Below, piece by piece: positions 46,915 through 55,402 of a stretch of DNA of 64,000 nucleotides; the first letter of the stretch is position 1; every line of letters starts with the position of its first letter. This DNA comes from Gammaproteobacteria bacterium. GTDB taxonomy: Bacteria > Pseudomonadota > Gammaproteobacteria > HK1. The notes under the pieces are model-generated. The model did not search any database and had not been told where the DNA came from. It saw only the letters and a program-made list of their open reading frames with translations. Where the stretch lies: assembly GCA_021773795.1 (NCBI GenBank), contig JAJFJT010000003.1, forward strand, positions 124,001-188,000, given 5' to 3'. Position numbers and translations under genes: made by a program.

Positions 46915-46961
46915 TCAGATCTACATTACCTAAGTATGTTGGTTTCTTAATATAGATCTGA
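46915..46961. repeat. REP-like inverted repeat after the TetR gene
   Basis: TCAGATCTACATTA and TAATATAGATCTGA form a 13/14 inverted repeat with a 19-base loop. The AGATCTGACCTA part recurs near 14390. It may act as a terminator or belong to a REP family. Confidence 0.55.
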
Positions 46962-47047
46962 CCTAGAATTTTTGGATTGTTCAATCAGTGATAGAAGTCA
47001 TCGGTATGAGTTATTTCCTGACAATCCCGCTTCTGTCTGACACCTGA

Positions 47048-47194
47048 TTAAGCTGCCTTCTCCGCAGCCCCCTTTGTGGGCTTTGGTTGCCCATATAGAA
47101 ACATTTGATAAGGTTTTCTGCGCTTCATCCCACGACCCCGATGGGGCCGTTTCTGATTGTGGTCTGTGAGAAAGGCATCGAGGTTTTTCTGCAT
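47048..47194 (-). pseudogene. IS481-type transposase, C-terminal fragment
   Basis: A 48-codon remnant with NLDAFLTDHNQKRPHRGRGM and KRRKPYQMFLYGQPKPTKG, which matches the conserved C-terminus of IS481-family DDE transposases (LDAFL..YN..RPHQGRGMNGRTPY). The N-terminus is missing. The following TGACAATCCCGCTTCTGTCTGACA (47018-47041) may be part of the element's end. Confidence 0.65.
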
Positions 47195-47582
47195 CAGAAT
47201 TCACGATCGTTGTTACTGATGGTTGTTGTTACGACTGGCTTGTGATGCCAGAAGAACGGCAGCACGTCCTCATCGAGCACGTGGATCACTATGACCGGCA
47301 ACTTATTGGTGTAGAGCGGGCCCCCCATGCCCGGACACCACCAGAACTAACCTGGAGCCTCCTAAACGACAGCTCCTGGGCTACCCGGAAGAAACCTCGG
47401 GCGGGAAAGGCCAGGCAGTGAGCGAGGACGGCATCGCAGCTTGACTTAACGTCTACGCCAGCCAGTTTGGGCGGCGGAAGAGCAGGCCATGAGAAACAAG
47501 GCAGTCACCGTCGATGTTTTGGGCCGTACGTCCGTTACGATACAAGGGGGAATCATCAGGGAACTGTTGTTCCCCGGTGTCG
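47195..47582. other. Gap between IS481 remnant and aquaglyceroporin gene
   Basis: 388 bases. A 58-aa plus-strand frame at 47245-47421 (MPEERQHVLIEHVDHYDRQL...) is unrecognised and may be mobile-element debris. A GGGAAC-TGTT-GTTCCC hairpin (47559-47574) sits just past the aquaporin stop and may end the aio transcript, although it lacks a U-tract. Confidence 0.4.
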
Positions 47583-48449
47583 TCAGCTGCGAGGGATTCT
47601 TGACGCCAGCAGGCGTTGCAGTCCCCCTCCGATAACAGCACCCAGCATCGGGGCCAGGATGTAGACCGTGAACCAGCCGCCCCGCGGGCCCGGAATAGCA
47701 ATGTCGCCCCAGCCGAGAAAATAGGATACCAGCCGTGGCCCGAAATCCCGCGCGGGGTTGAGTGCTGCCTGGGTGAGGGGAGCCACTACGGAGATGATCG
47801 CAGCAACACCGACGCCGATCATTACTGCTGCAGCAGCATCTGGCGGACGGGCTGGATTGCGCGTGCTTGTCACCGTACCCACCAGGAATGCGAGCATGGC
47901 CGTACCGATCATTTCGGCGATAAATGCTCCGCGGAGCCCGACGATGCGCCAGGCTTGCTCATCGGTACCGAAGACGGAGGGATTTGGAAAATACTCGCCG
48001 AACACCATGGCGCTCAGCTCACTTCCCGGTCCGCCCCGCAGTAATCCGTGCTGGCGCTCGAGCTCGATAATGGCTTCGGCGAACATGGTATAGAGCAGGA
48101 TGGATGCACAGGCGGCCCCCGCCACCTGGGCCACCCAGTAGGGCACCACACGTGGTAGCGGAAAGCCGTCGAAGACTGCATTGGTGAGTGTGATAGCGGG
48201 ATTGATATGCGCGCCGGAGAGCGATGCCGCGGTGTAAATACCGAGACTAACGCCAAACGCCCACACCACGGCCACCTGCCACAGTCCACTCTGGGCGCCA
48301 GTCGCCACTGCCGCGTTTACCGCACCCACCCCGAAGAACACGAGCACGAAGGTGCCCGCAAACTCACCAAGCATGGCGGTCATCAGTCTCGGTTCCGCTC
48401 GGGTTTCCACGGCGACGGCGATACTTTCAGTGCTGTTTTCTTCGCTCAT
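47583..48449 (-). CDS. Aquaglyceroporin-type MIP channel of the aio operon
   Basis: About 288 aa, six membrane helices with both NPA boxes: SGAHINPAITLTNAVFDG and QAALNPARDFGPRLVSYFLGWG. The Asp after the second NPA (NPARD) and the long loop between helices (about residues 105-145) indicate the glycerol-conducting GlpF type. Such channels also pass As(OH)3. The ATG at 48449 overlaps the pentapeptide gene stop by 4 bases. Placement after arsenite oxidase suggests movement of arsenite; this is inference. Confidence 0.9.
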   Translation of the reverse strand: MSEENSTESIAVAVETRAEPRLMTAMLGEFAGTFVLVFFGVGAVNAAVATGAQSGLWQVAVVWAFGVSLGIYTAASLSGAHINPAITLTNAVFDGFPLPRVVPYWVAQVAGAACASILLYTMFAEAIIELERQHGLLRGGPGSELSAMVFGEYFPNPSVFGTDEQAWRIVGLRGAFIAEMIGTAMLAFLVGTVTSTRNPARPPDAAAAVMIGVGVAAIISVVAPLTQAALNPARDFGPRLVSYFLGWGDIAIPGPRGGWFTVYILAPMLGAVIGGGLQRLLASRIPRS

Positions 48450-49438
48450 TTTGTTTCCTGTTTCAATAGTATCGGCTCGCCCCGAGCTCCGTGTAGCAGC
48501 AGGCGTTCGAGTACAGTGCCCTCGAAATTTGCGCCGCTCAGACTCGACTGTTCGAGGCTTGCATCCAGAATCCGGGCGCCCCTGAAGTCTGCTCCGGTCA
48601 AGTTCGCGCCGGTCATCAGGGTGAGGGCAATGTGCGCACCGCGGAAGATGGCGCCATGCAGATCGGCGGCATAGGCCCGGGTCCATCCGAGCGAGGCTTT
48701 GGAGAAGTCGGCCCCTGCTGCCCGGGACCAGCTCATATCGGCATGCCCCAGATGCGCCCCGACCAATCGTGCGCCTTCCAGGTTTGCTTCACGCAGGATG
48801 ACACTTCGAAGGTTGGCACCTGTAAGATCGGCTCCGCTCAAATCGGCCCCGTTCATGCGCGCGCCACTCGGCCCAAAGTGGCCAAGCGCCGATGCACCAA
48901 GATCGGCGCCCGCAAGTCGGGCATCGACGAGCACGCTTTGCCGTAGATCGCTGCCGGCCAGAAACGCGCCTTCCAGCACGGCGCCGTTCAGGCGCGCCTT
49001 GGTGAGAATGGCACCGGCCATCATCGCTCCGGTGAGATCGGCCTCCTCGAGGCGGGCATTGCCGAGCCGTGCGAGGGTAAGATTGGCCCCCTTTAACAGC
49101 GCCTTGCGCAGATCGCCGCGGGTGATGTCGGCGTTGCCCAGATTCGCGCTGCTGAAATCGGCACCCTCCGCGCGCACCTCCCGCAGGTAGGCCTCGCGCA
49201 GATCGGCATTCCGCAGGTTTGCACCGCGTAAGTCGGCCCCGGTCAGGTTGGCCCCGGTCAGTTTGACACCCTGTAACTCGGCCCCCCGGAGATCGGCGTT
49301 ACGCAGATCATAGCCGGCGAGGTCCCCGTCAGGAGGTAGCTCGAACCCGTTGACAACTGGCGTCAGTGCCAGCAGGGCAAAGGCGACGAGCAAACGCATC
49401 GGGCACGATATCTTTGGCCGCTGCGCACTCATGGTCAT
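48446..49438 (-). CDS. Exported pentapeptide-repeat protein of the aio operon
   Basis: A 330-aa protein. A hydrophobic signal (MRLLVAFALLALTPVVNG) is followed by roughly fifty A(D/N)Lxx pentapeptides from residue 40 to the end (ANLTGADLRGANLRNADLRE and so on), predicting a long right-handed quadrilateral beta-helix. It has no other domain. Its start overlaps the aioA stop and its stop overlaps the channel start, both by 4 bases, so the three are translationally coupled. An exported pentapeptide protein beside a periplasmic oxidase may act as scaffold or accessory subunit. Function unknown. Translation may start at residue 14. Confidence 0.9.
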   Translation of the reverse strand: MTMSAQRPKISCPMRLLVAFALLALTPVVNGFELPPDGDLAGYDLRNADLRGAELQGVKLTGANLTGADLRGANLRNADLREAYLREVRAEGADFSSANLGNADITRGDLRKALLKGANLTLARLGNARLEEADLTGAMMAGAILTKARLNGAVLEGAFLAGSDLRQSVLVDARLAGADLGASALGHFGPSGARMNGADLSGADLTGANLRSVILREANLEGARLVGAHLGHADMSWSRAAGADFSKASLGWTRAYAADLHGAIFRGAHIALTLMTGANLTGADFRGARILDASLEQSSLSGANFEGTVLERLLLHGARGEPILLKQETK

Positions 49439-51927
49439 GACGCCACGTTTCGTGGCCGAAAGCTAACGTTCTTTACCTCATCCGGTGGTGGGCCGAGCCA
49501 TTTCACGTCCGCCCAGACCTGCTTGTAGCTCGGAATAGTGGTCTTGGGATCCACGTGATCCGAGACCAGATTACTGGCCGCGCCTCTGGGCTGACCAAAC
49601 AGCAAGAACGTGTGGCCGCGCTTCACGGCATCACTGGGATAGGCCATGGCCTCCACCGTGCCTACATCGTTGCTGAGCTCCACTCGATCGCCGGGGCCGA
49701 TACCAAGCTCAGCCGCATCGTGCGGATGCATCTCCAGGCACGGCATGGGATAGCGGTTCTGATAAAAGGCCAGGTGGCGGTGGTGGTAGAGGGTCTGCCA
49801 CATGTGATTGACTCGGCCGTTGTTGACCCAGAACCGATAGCGTTTCTTCTGGGCCTCCACCTTGGCGGCATAGCCGGGCCAGGGCTGCGGTGCATCAACG
49901 AAGCGTGCCTTTCCCGATGGCGTGAAAAAATGCCCGTCCTCGTGCATGCGCACGGTACCTACCGGCACCCGGTTCACCAGCCGCGTCGGTGTCTGGATGC
50001 CGTCGGTGCCCAGCTGTCGAAGGAGGTCGTAGGTGATGCCGGCATAGCCCTCCATAGGATCTGAATGGGTGCCCGTGAACTGGTAACGGGCGTGGATGAA
50101 GACGTCCTCATCGCTCTTCCAGTCGAAGTCCAGAAACCGGTTGGCGGTGAGTGGATTTCGATCTTCCAGGTAGAGTTCACGCAGGCGGCGGGCAAAGCGC
50201 GCCATAATCGCCCAATCCGGGATGGCCTCACCCGGGGGATCCATGAAACGCTCGTAGAGCCGCAGGCGCCGCTCACCATTGATGGACGTGAGATTCATTT
50301 CGCCCCACTGGGCGGCGGAGAGCACCAGGTGTGCGTGGCGGGTAGTAGCCGTGGGATAGATATCCTGGGCAATGAGGAACATGCCGCCTGCCTTGAGGGC
50401 GTCCACGATGGCGGGGATGCGTTGGGCAGCCGGGCGGCCCCGAGTCTTGGCCAGCGCCCGGCGCACCGGCTCGCCGCGCTCCACGAGACTGCGCTCCAGA
50501 GCTTCAGCTCGAAGCGTAGTGAGCACCGGATTGCAGCCACCCACCCAGTACGCCTTCGCCTCGCCGCGGCGGACTGCCTCGTCTACGTTGAGCGCCGGAC
50601 GTCCTCCCGGATACGGTGGGCGTACGTAAGCCTCTTGATGACCACCGAGCCGGCTGATGCCTGTGCCTGGCTTGCCCACGTTGCCTGTAAGTAGCCCCAG
50701 GCCCACGAGGGCGGCGATGTTCTGGTAGTTCTTGAGACCCCAGATCAATCCCTTCTCGTAGTGCAGCAAGGTACGCCTTCGCACCCCGGGTCTCTTCGGC
50801 TCAGCAATCCAGCGCGCCGCAGTTTCAATCTGTTCGCGCGTCACTCCGGTGACACGAACGGCGGCCTCAAGCATCTGTTCCAGCGGGCGATCCATTGCCA
50901 GGGTGGAACGTTGAAAGGCTTCAAAAGTCTGCCACTCGGTGCGCTCGCGCAGGAAGGCCACATCGTGCCAGTGATACTCGAGGACCAGGCGCCCGATGGC
51001 ATTTAGTAGTGCGATGTCCGCACCCGGCTCGATCTGCAGATGCAGTACACGGTCGCGGCCCGCTGCGGCCTCGGCGGTGGCAACGGTCATGGTGCGTCGG
51101 GGATCGACAATGATCATACGCCCGCGATCCACGGGCTCGTCACCGAAGGTGGCTCGCTTCAAGTCCATGCTGGCGCCGTTTAGGTTTGGCACCATGTGTT
51201 CCAGGAAGTAATTTGTCTGGGTCTCGTAGGGATTAGCGCCTACCACGAGGATGGTGTCGGCTAGTTGAGCGTCCAGGTAACTGTTCGTGAGCGGTACCAG
51301 TCCCGCGTCGCCGGCGGCATGCACTTCGCTGTTATAAGCGGGCCGGTTATGTATCGACGCGGTGCGGGTACCAACACCAGTGAAGAAGAAGCGTCCCACC
51401 GCCCAGTTATTCTCAAAGCCGCCGCCGCCGCCGCCGTGGTCGAAGAACTTCATACCCACGGCATCAGGGCCCCAACGATCGATAATTGCCTTCAGAACAC
51501 GAGCGCCGAGGTCCGTAGCCTCGTCCCAGCTCACCGGCTCCTGTCCTCGCCCCTGATCCAGCAATGGGCGTGTAAGCCGGACACGGGTCGTGCGATCCGG
51601 CGAGTACAGCGTCTGCGCGAGTCCCGCGCCACGCACCGAGGAGAGCCCCCTATTCACGACGCAGGCCCGGTCGGGAATGATCACCACGTTGTGGTGGCTG
51701 CCGTCATGATCCACCACTTGGGTGTGCATATTAGGTGCAATCCATTCACCACCCATGGGAGGTTGGGGTCGGGTGAAGTCTACGCCCAGGGCATTGCTGG
51801 CCGCCTGTGGCCCACCGCGGCGGCCTACAGGCCACTTGTAGACCTTGTATCCGCAGCCCACGATGCAGAACTGACACACCGTGGTAAAGCGACGGGCGTC
51901 CGTCGGCGGCAGGGGAGTATTACTCAT
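49435..51927 (-). CDS. aioA: Arsenite oxidase large subunit
   Basis: An 830-aa molybdopterin oxidoreductase. The [3Fe-4S] site is C18-x2-C21-x3-C25 (CQFCIVGCGYKVYKWP) with Ser96 in the fourth position (NRGLSSVRG), as in AioA. The residues that line the arsenite pocket in characterised AioA are in register: His193 and Glu201 (IHNRPAYNSE), Arg426 and His430 (SRLGGHQEAY). It lacks its own signal and should travel with AioB on the Tat route. It oxidises As(III) to As(V) in the periplasm. It follows aioB by 29 bases. No cytochrome c or moeA gene is present in the unit. Confidence 0.93.
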   Translation of the reverse strand: MSNTPLPPTDARRFTTVCQFCIVGCGYKVYKWPVGRRGGPQAASNALGVDFTRPQPPMGGEWIAPNMHTQVVDHDGSHHNVVIIPDRACVVNRGLSSVRGAGLAQTLYSPDRTTRVRLTRPLLDQGRGQEPVSWDEATDLGARVLKAIIDRWGPDAVGMKFFDHGGGGGGFENNWAVGRFFFTGVGTRTASIHNRPAYNSEVHAAGDAGLVPLTNSYLDAQLADTILVVGANPYETQTNYFLEHMVPNLNGASMDLKRATFGDEPVDRGRMIIVDPRRTMTVATAEAAAGRDRVLHLQIEPGADIALLNAIGRLVLEYHWHDVAFLRERTEWQTFEAFQRSTLAMDRPLEQMLEAAVRVTGVTREQIETAARWIAEPKRPGVRRRTLLHYEKGLIWGLKNYQNIAALVGLGLLTGNVGKPGTGISRLGGHQEAYVRPPYPGGRPALNVDEAVRRGEAKAYWVGGCNPVLTTLRAEALERSLVERGEPVRRALAKTRGRPAAQRIPAIVDALKAGGMFLIAQDIYPTATTRHAHLVLSAAQWGEMNLTSINGERRLRLYERFMDPPGEAIPDWAIMARFARRLRELYLEDRNPLTANRFLDFDWKSDEDVFIHARYQFTGTHSDPMEGYAGITYDLLRQLGTDGIQTPTRLVNRVPVGTVRMHEDGHFFTPSGKARFVDAPQPWPGYAAKVEAQKKRYRFWVNNGRVNHMWQTLYHHRHLAFYQNRYPMPCLEMHPHDAAELGIGPGDRVELSNDVGTVEAMAYPSDAVKRGHTFLLFGQPRGAASNLVSDHVDPKTTIPSYKQVWADVKWLGPPPDEVKNVSFRPRNVAS

Positions 51928-51956
51928 GAGTGCGCCATGTCCGTGGTGAGTGCCAG

Positions 51957-52481
51957 TTACAGGATGTTGGTATGCCGACCGTAGATAAGGCCATGTACGC
52001 CGACCGCCTGCACCCTGTCACCCTCGATACGGAGTGCGATGCGAGGCAGGGAGGAGCTCGCCTGACCGATGATCAGGCTTCCTCCCTTAGCAGGATCGAA
52101 GGTACTCCAGTGGCAGGGGCAGATAAGCATCCCCTGCTCGGCCTTGTAGCTAACCGGGCAGCCTTTATGGGTGCAAAGTATGGAAAATGCCACGATGCTC
52201 GAATCGTCCCCCAACCCATCGAGCGCTCCTTCTTGCAGGCGCATGAGCAGTGCTGGCGACGTGGGGCTGGGATAGGAAAAAGGGATCGTGGTGCCGGGCG
52301 TGAGGTCTGAGAGTCGTGCCACATCCAGCACCGGATAAGCCGTTACCGGTGTTGCTGTGTGACTTGGGTTGCTGGCGGCGAACACGGGGATACCGGCGGC
52401 ACCAGCCACGCAACCACTTGAAACCTTGAGGAAGTCACGCCGGTTTAGGGCGTGGCGTGTACGTCGGGATTCATTACCCAT
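51957..52481 (-). CDS. aioB: Arsenite oxidase Rieske subunit
   Basis: A 174-aa protein with Tat signal (NRRDFLKVSSGCVAGAAG). The Rieske [2Fe-2S] motif is CTHKGCPV (Cys103, His105, Cys108) and CPCHWSTFD (Cys121, Cys123, His124). Cys108 and Cys123 can form the stabilising disulfide. It is the first gene of aioB-aioA-pentapeptide-aquaporin, preceded by a leader of about 110 bases and the operator-bearing promoter at 52599-52627. Confidence 0.93.
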   Translation of the reverse strand: MGNESRRTRHALNRRDFLKVSSGCVAGAAGIPVFAASNPSHTATPVTAYPVLDVARLSDLTPGTTIPFSYPSPTSPALLMRLQEGALDGLGDDSSIVAFSILCTHKGCPVSYKAEQGMLICPCHWSTFDPAKGGSLIIGQASSSLPRIALRIEGDRVQAVGVHGLIYGRHTNIL

Positions 52482-52598
52482 TTAAATTTTTCTCCCTTGC
52501 CCGCCTTTGTTAAGGAGCATGTCGTTGATGAGCTCTCCGAATGAGCAAAGCACAATAATACACAGCACACAAAAGCTGTGCATTCCTCATCAGAAACG

Positions 52599-52627
52599 AG
52601 ACTAGAACGAATATTCATTCTAGTCAA
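52599..52627 (-). promoter_or_regulatory. Promoter with embedded TetR-type operator, aio operon
   Basis: Minus-strand -35 TTGACT (52627-52622), 17-base spacer, -10 TAGTCT (52604-52599). The plus-strand palindrome TAGAACGAATATTCATTCTA (52603-52622) occupies the spacer. It matches the module before the GFA gene at 46010-46038, and similarity extends past the -10 (GTTTC then TGA). It drives aioB. Confidence 0.8.
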
Positions 52628-53087
52628 GATTGATTCCACATGGCGGAAATAAATTTGATCCCGGCCCATATGGCCTGCTGGACACATGATTCGTTAGCGA
52701 AATTATCGGCTATCGCTACTAGATACGTATATAACCAATCATATGGTGTCTATGAGTATTCGCTGCTCATCCAAGCGAAGCGGGTACAAGCGACAGGCGA
52801 GGTATCAGTCTCAATCTCGTTTGGCGCGCGGTCATTAGAGTTACGGTTGGTGGCGAGAGCTCAGGATTTCTTAAGTATCGTGGGGACAACATCCCCGCTG
52901 TTTTTTTTCGCCCGCTTTGCTGCCTTCTTTTCCTTTGGTGTCAGTAAGGGTTGCTTTTTCGCTTCTTTATAGGGCCTGATGACTCCGGCTTGTGTTGATG
53001 GGCTGAAATGGGTGGCGTTGGAAAAGCGGATTCAACGGCATGAATTTTATATACTCACCATCCCATTGACGGTCATGTCGTGGATGG
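52628..53087. other. Gap between aio promoter and SRP RNA promoter
   Basis: About 460 bases. On the minus strand 52872-52975 reads PLLTPKEKKAAKRAKKN...ILKKS to a stop, but no ATG, GTG or TTG is available in frame, so it is probably the tail of a destroyed gene. A plus-strand frame at 52640-52972 has no family and no ribosome site. Nothing else is supported. Confidence 0.4.
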
Positions 53088-53115
53088 TTGTAGCTACCCA
53101 TGCAGTCGGTATAAT
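53088..53115 (+). promoter_or_regulatory. Promoter upstream of ffs
   Basis: TTGTAG, 16-base spacer, perfect TATAAT. It lies about 100 bases before the SRP RNA. A longer precursor or a second start closer to the RNA is possible. Confidence 0.5.
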
Positions 53116-53216
53116 GCGCCTCTTTCCGGCAGTGAAACGGTACCAATCTCCGTTTTCCAGTTGCCGCAGCCGCCCGCTCATCTGCCTTGGGAGTGAGCGT
53201 GCAAGCAAAGCTTTAT

Positions 53217-53332
53217 GGTGGTCCGCACTGGTCCCCTTGCATCGCCAAGCTGTTAACCCCGCCAGGCCTGGAAGGGAGCAACGGTCGCAGCCGTCGCGGG
53301 TGCCGGGGTGTGGCTGGTGTTGGACCGCCACC
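53217..53332 (+). ncRNA. ffs: Signal recognition particle 4.5S RNA
   Basis: The ends GGTGGTCC and GGACCGCCACC pair. The Ffh-binding core is GCCAGGCCTGGAAGGGAGCAAC with the conserved GGAAG-type tetraloop and bulges, closing against GTGCCGGGGTGTGGCTGG. Length of 116 nt matches the small bacterial form. It is followed by TTTATT and then dnaX, the usual gammaproteobacterial order. Confidence 0.95.
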
Positions 53333-53416
53333 TTTATTAAGTTGCTCTATTTTTTTCTGAATGTGAGCGCCTTCCCGCGTATAATTTCCCACCATGATCA
53401 GCCCGATATATAAACC

Positions 53417-55027
53417 ATGAGTTATCAGGTTCTGGCACGCAAATGGCGGCCCCGAAACTTTGCTGAATTAGTTGGCCAGGAGCACGTGACTCAAGCCCTG
53501 AGCAATGCCCTGAACAATGACAGGGTCCATCAGGCCTATCTATTTGCGGGTACTCGGGGGGTAGGGAAGACCACCATCGCCCGCATTCTGGTGAAGTGCC
53601 TGAACTGTGAGACCGGGGTGACCGCAACGCCCTGCGGCGTGTGTCAGACCTGCCGTGAGGTGGATGAGGGCCGTTATATGGACCTCATTGAGGTGGATGC
53701 CGCCTCACGGGCCAAGGTGGACGAGACCCGGGAGCTAATGGAGAATGTCCAGTACGCGCCAGTGCGGGGGCGCTATAAGGTATACCTCATCGATGAGGTG
53801 CACATGTTTTCCGGTCACAGCTTCAATGCTTTGCTGAAGACTCTGGAAGAGCCACCTCCCCACGTCAAATTCCTGCTGGCAACCACGGAACCCAAGAAAC
53901 TCCCGGTCACGGTGTTGTCCCGTTGTTTACAGTTTCAGCTGCGGCGCCTGCCGGCGAATCAGATGACGGCACATCTTTGCCACATCCTTGATACGGAAAA
54001 TGTCTCCGCAGAGGCTGCGGCAGTGGATCTTATTGCCGAGGCTGCGGACGGCAGCATGCGCGACGCTTTGAGCCTGATGGATCAGGCCATTGCTTATGGG
54101 GGCGGGGCACTGGAAGAAATCCAGATTCGGGCCATGCTCGGCATCGTTGGCAAGAAGCAGATCCATGCCCTGATTGAGCGGATTGTGGCAGCAGACGGGG
54201 TTGGTATGCTGGCAGCGGTGGAAGAGCTGGCGGCCGAGGTGCCGGATTTCTCCCAAGTGCTTTCCAGTATGAGCGCCGAATTGCAGCGTATCGCTATTTT
54301 GCAGCAGATTCCCGAGGCCTATCCTGAGGAGGGACAGCGAGAGGCGCTATTGGCACTTGCCGTGGGAACGGCAGCGGAGGATGTACAGCTCTATTACCAG
54401 ATTGCACTGGCCGGTCAGCGCGACCTGCTACTGATGGGTGAGCCGCGGCGGGGCTTTGAGATGGTGTTGCTGCGGATGCTGGCCTTTCGTCCAGAGGAAG
54501 GTGTTGTTATGGCCTCCTTGCCTGCAAAGTCTGCCATTTCAGCACCCAAGCTTACTACGGTAGCTGGGGGCCAGGAGACAGTCCCTCCAAAGCCTACACA
54601 GCCCGCTCTGAAAAACTCGCCGGAGGTGTCGTCCGGGGAGTCAGATTGGCAGGAGTTGTTGGAGAAATTAGAACTTAGGGGTATTACCCGGGAACTGGCG
54701 CTTAATTCAGTGCTTCTCCGTCGTGAGGGGATGGTATTTCATTTTTGTGTCGATCGCACTCATGCCCAGCTGCTCAATGATCGTAGCCAGCAGGCCCTTG
54801 AGGTGGCATTGAGTGCTCATTTCAAACAGGCGATGAAGGTCCATTTTGAGTCCGGCAATGCGGCGAACGCCAGCCCGGCAGGTCACAGCAGACAGGTGGC
54901 GGAGAGTCGTCAGGCATCGGCTGAGCAGGCGATACGGACGGATCCCAAGGTGCAGGCTCTGTGTGAGGCCTTTGATGCCGAAGTGGCTGAACAAAGTATT
55001 CGGGCACCAGAATCCCCGGAATCCTAA
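53417..55027 (+). CDS. dnaX: DNA polymerase III subunit gamma/tau
   Basis: A 536-aa clamp-loader subunit. Walker A GTRGVGKTT, the zinc cysteines in CLNCETGVTATPCGVCQTC, Walker B/DEVHMFS, sensor 1 ATTEPKKLP and SRCLQFQLRRLP. The C-terminal third is variable and shorter than E. coli tau (643 aa). I see no A-rich slippery site of the E. coli type, so a separate gamma form is not predicted. Confidence 0.97.
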   Translation: MSYQVLARKWRPRNFAELVGQEHVTQALSNALNNDRVHQAYLFAGTRGVGKTTIARILVKCLNCETGVTATPCGVCQTCREVDEGRYMDLIEVDAASRAKVDETRELMENVQYAPVRGRYKVYLIDEVHMFSGHSFNALLKTLEEPPPHVKFLLATTEPKKLPVTVLSRCLQFQLRRLPANQMTAHLCHILDTENVSAEAAAVDLIAEAADGSMRDALSLMDQAIAYGGGALEEIQIRAMLGIVGKKQIHALIERIVAADGVGMLAAVEELAAEVPDFSQVLSSMSAELQRIAILQQIPEAYPEEGQREALLALAVGTAAEDVQLYYQIALAGQRDLLLMGEPRRGFEMVLLRMLAFRPEEGVVMASLPAKSAISAPKLTTVAGGQETVPPKPTQPALKNSPEVSSGESDWQELLEKLELRGITRELALNSVLLRREGMVFHFCVDRTHAQLLNDRSQQALEVALSAHFKQAMKVHFESGNAANASPAGHSRQVAESRQASAEQAIRTDPKVQALCEAFDAEVAEQSIRAPESPES

Positions 55028-55056
55028 AGATTGAAAGATAAGGCAGGAGAGTGCAG

Positions 55057-55386
55057 ATGAAAGGTGGTTTGGGTATGGGACAAATGATGCGGCAGGCGCA
55101 GAAGGTGCAGGAGGCCCTGAAGCAAGCTCAGGAGGATATGGCGAAGCTGCTGGTCGAGGGTGAATCGGGGGGTGGCATGGTCAAGGTTCGCATGAATGGT
55201 CGGCATGACGTCCAGGGGGTGGAGATCGATCCCATACTGATAAATGACGAGCGTGAGATGCTGGAAGACTTGATTGCTGCCGCAGTAAACGACGCGGTGC
55301 GCAAGGTGGAAAGTGTCAGCCAGGAAAAGATGGCGGGCGTTACCGGTGGGTTGAACTTGCCTCCTGGCTTGAATCTCGGTTTATAG
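55057..55386 (+). CDS. ybaB: YbaB/EbfC nucleoid-associated protein
   Basis: A 109-aa DNA-binding protein: [20 protein letters not shown], then [20 protein letters not shown] and [19 protein letters not shown] 55057 is preferred over GTG 55051 because AGGAG lies seven bases before it. It sits between dnaX and recR as usual. Confidence 0.95.
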   Translation: MKGGLGMGQMMRQAQKVQEALKQAQEDMAKLLVEGESGGGMVKVRMNGRHDVQGVEIDPILINDEREMLEDLIAAAVNDAVRKVESVSQEKMAGVTGGLNLPPGLNLGL

Positions 55387-55402
55387 TCACGCGATTTCAG
55401 CG

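Noticed and set aside
46998-47204. 68-aa minus-strand frame over the IS481 remnant
   Set aside because: It is out of frame with the transposase match, which explains the sequence better.
49435-51927. Iodate reductase (IdrA) instead of arsenite oxidase
   Set aside because: The four arsenite-pocket residues are in register and no di-haem peroxidase genes (idrP) are adjacent.
51265-51984. 239-aa plus-strand frame
   Set aside because: Antisense to aioA, with no family match or ribosome site.
52640-52972. 110-aa plus-strand frame between aio promoter and ffs
   Set aside because: No ribosome site and no domain; the opposite strand gives the more protein-like sequence.
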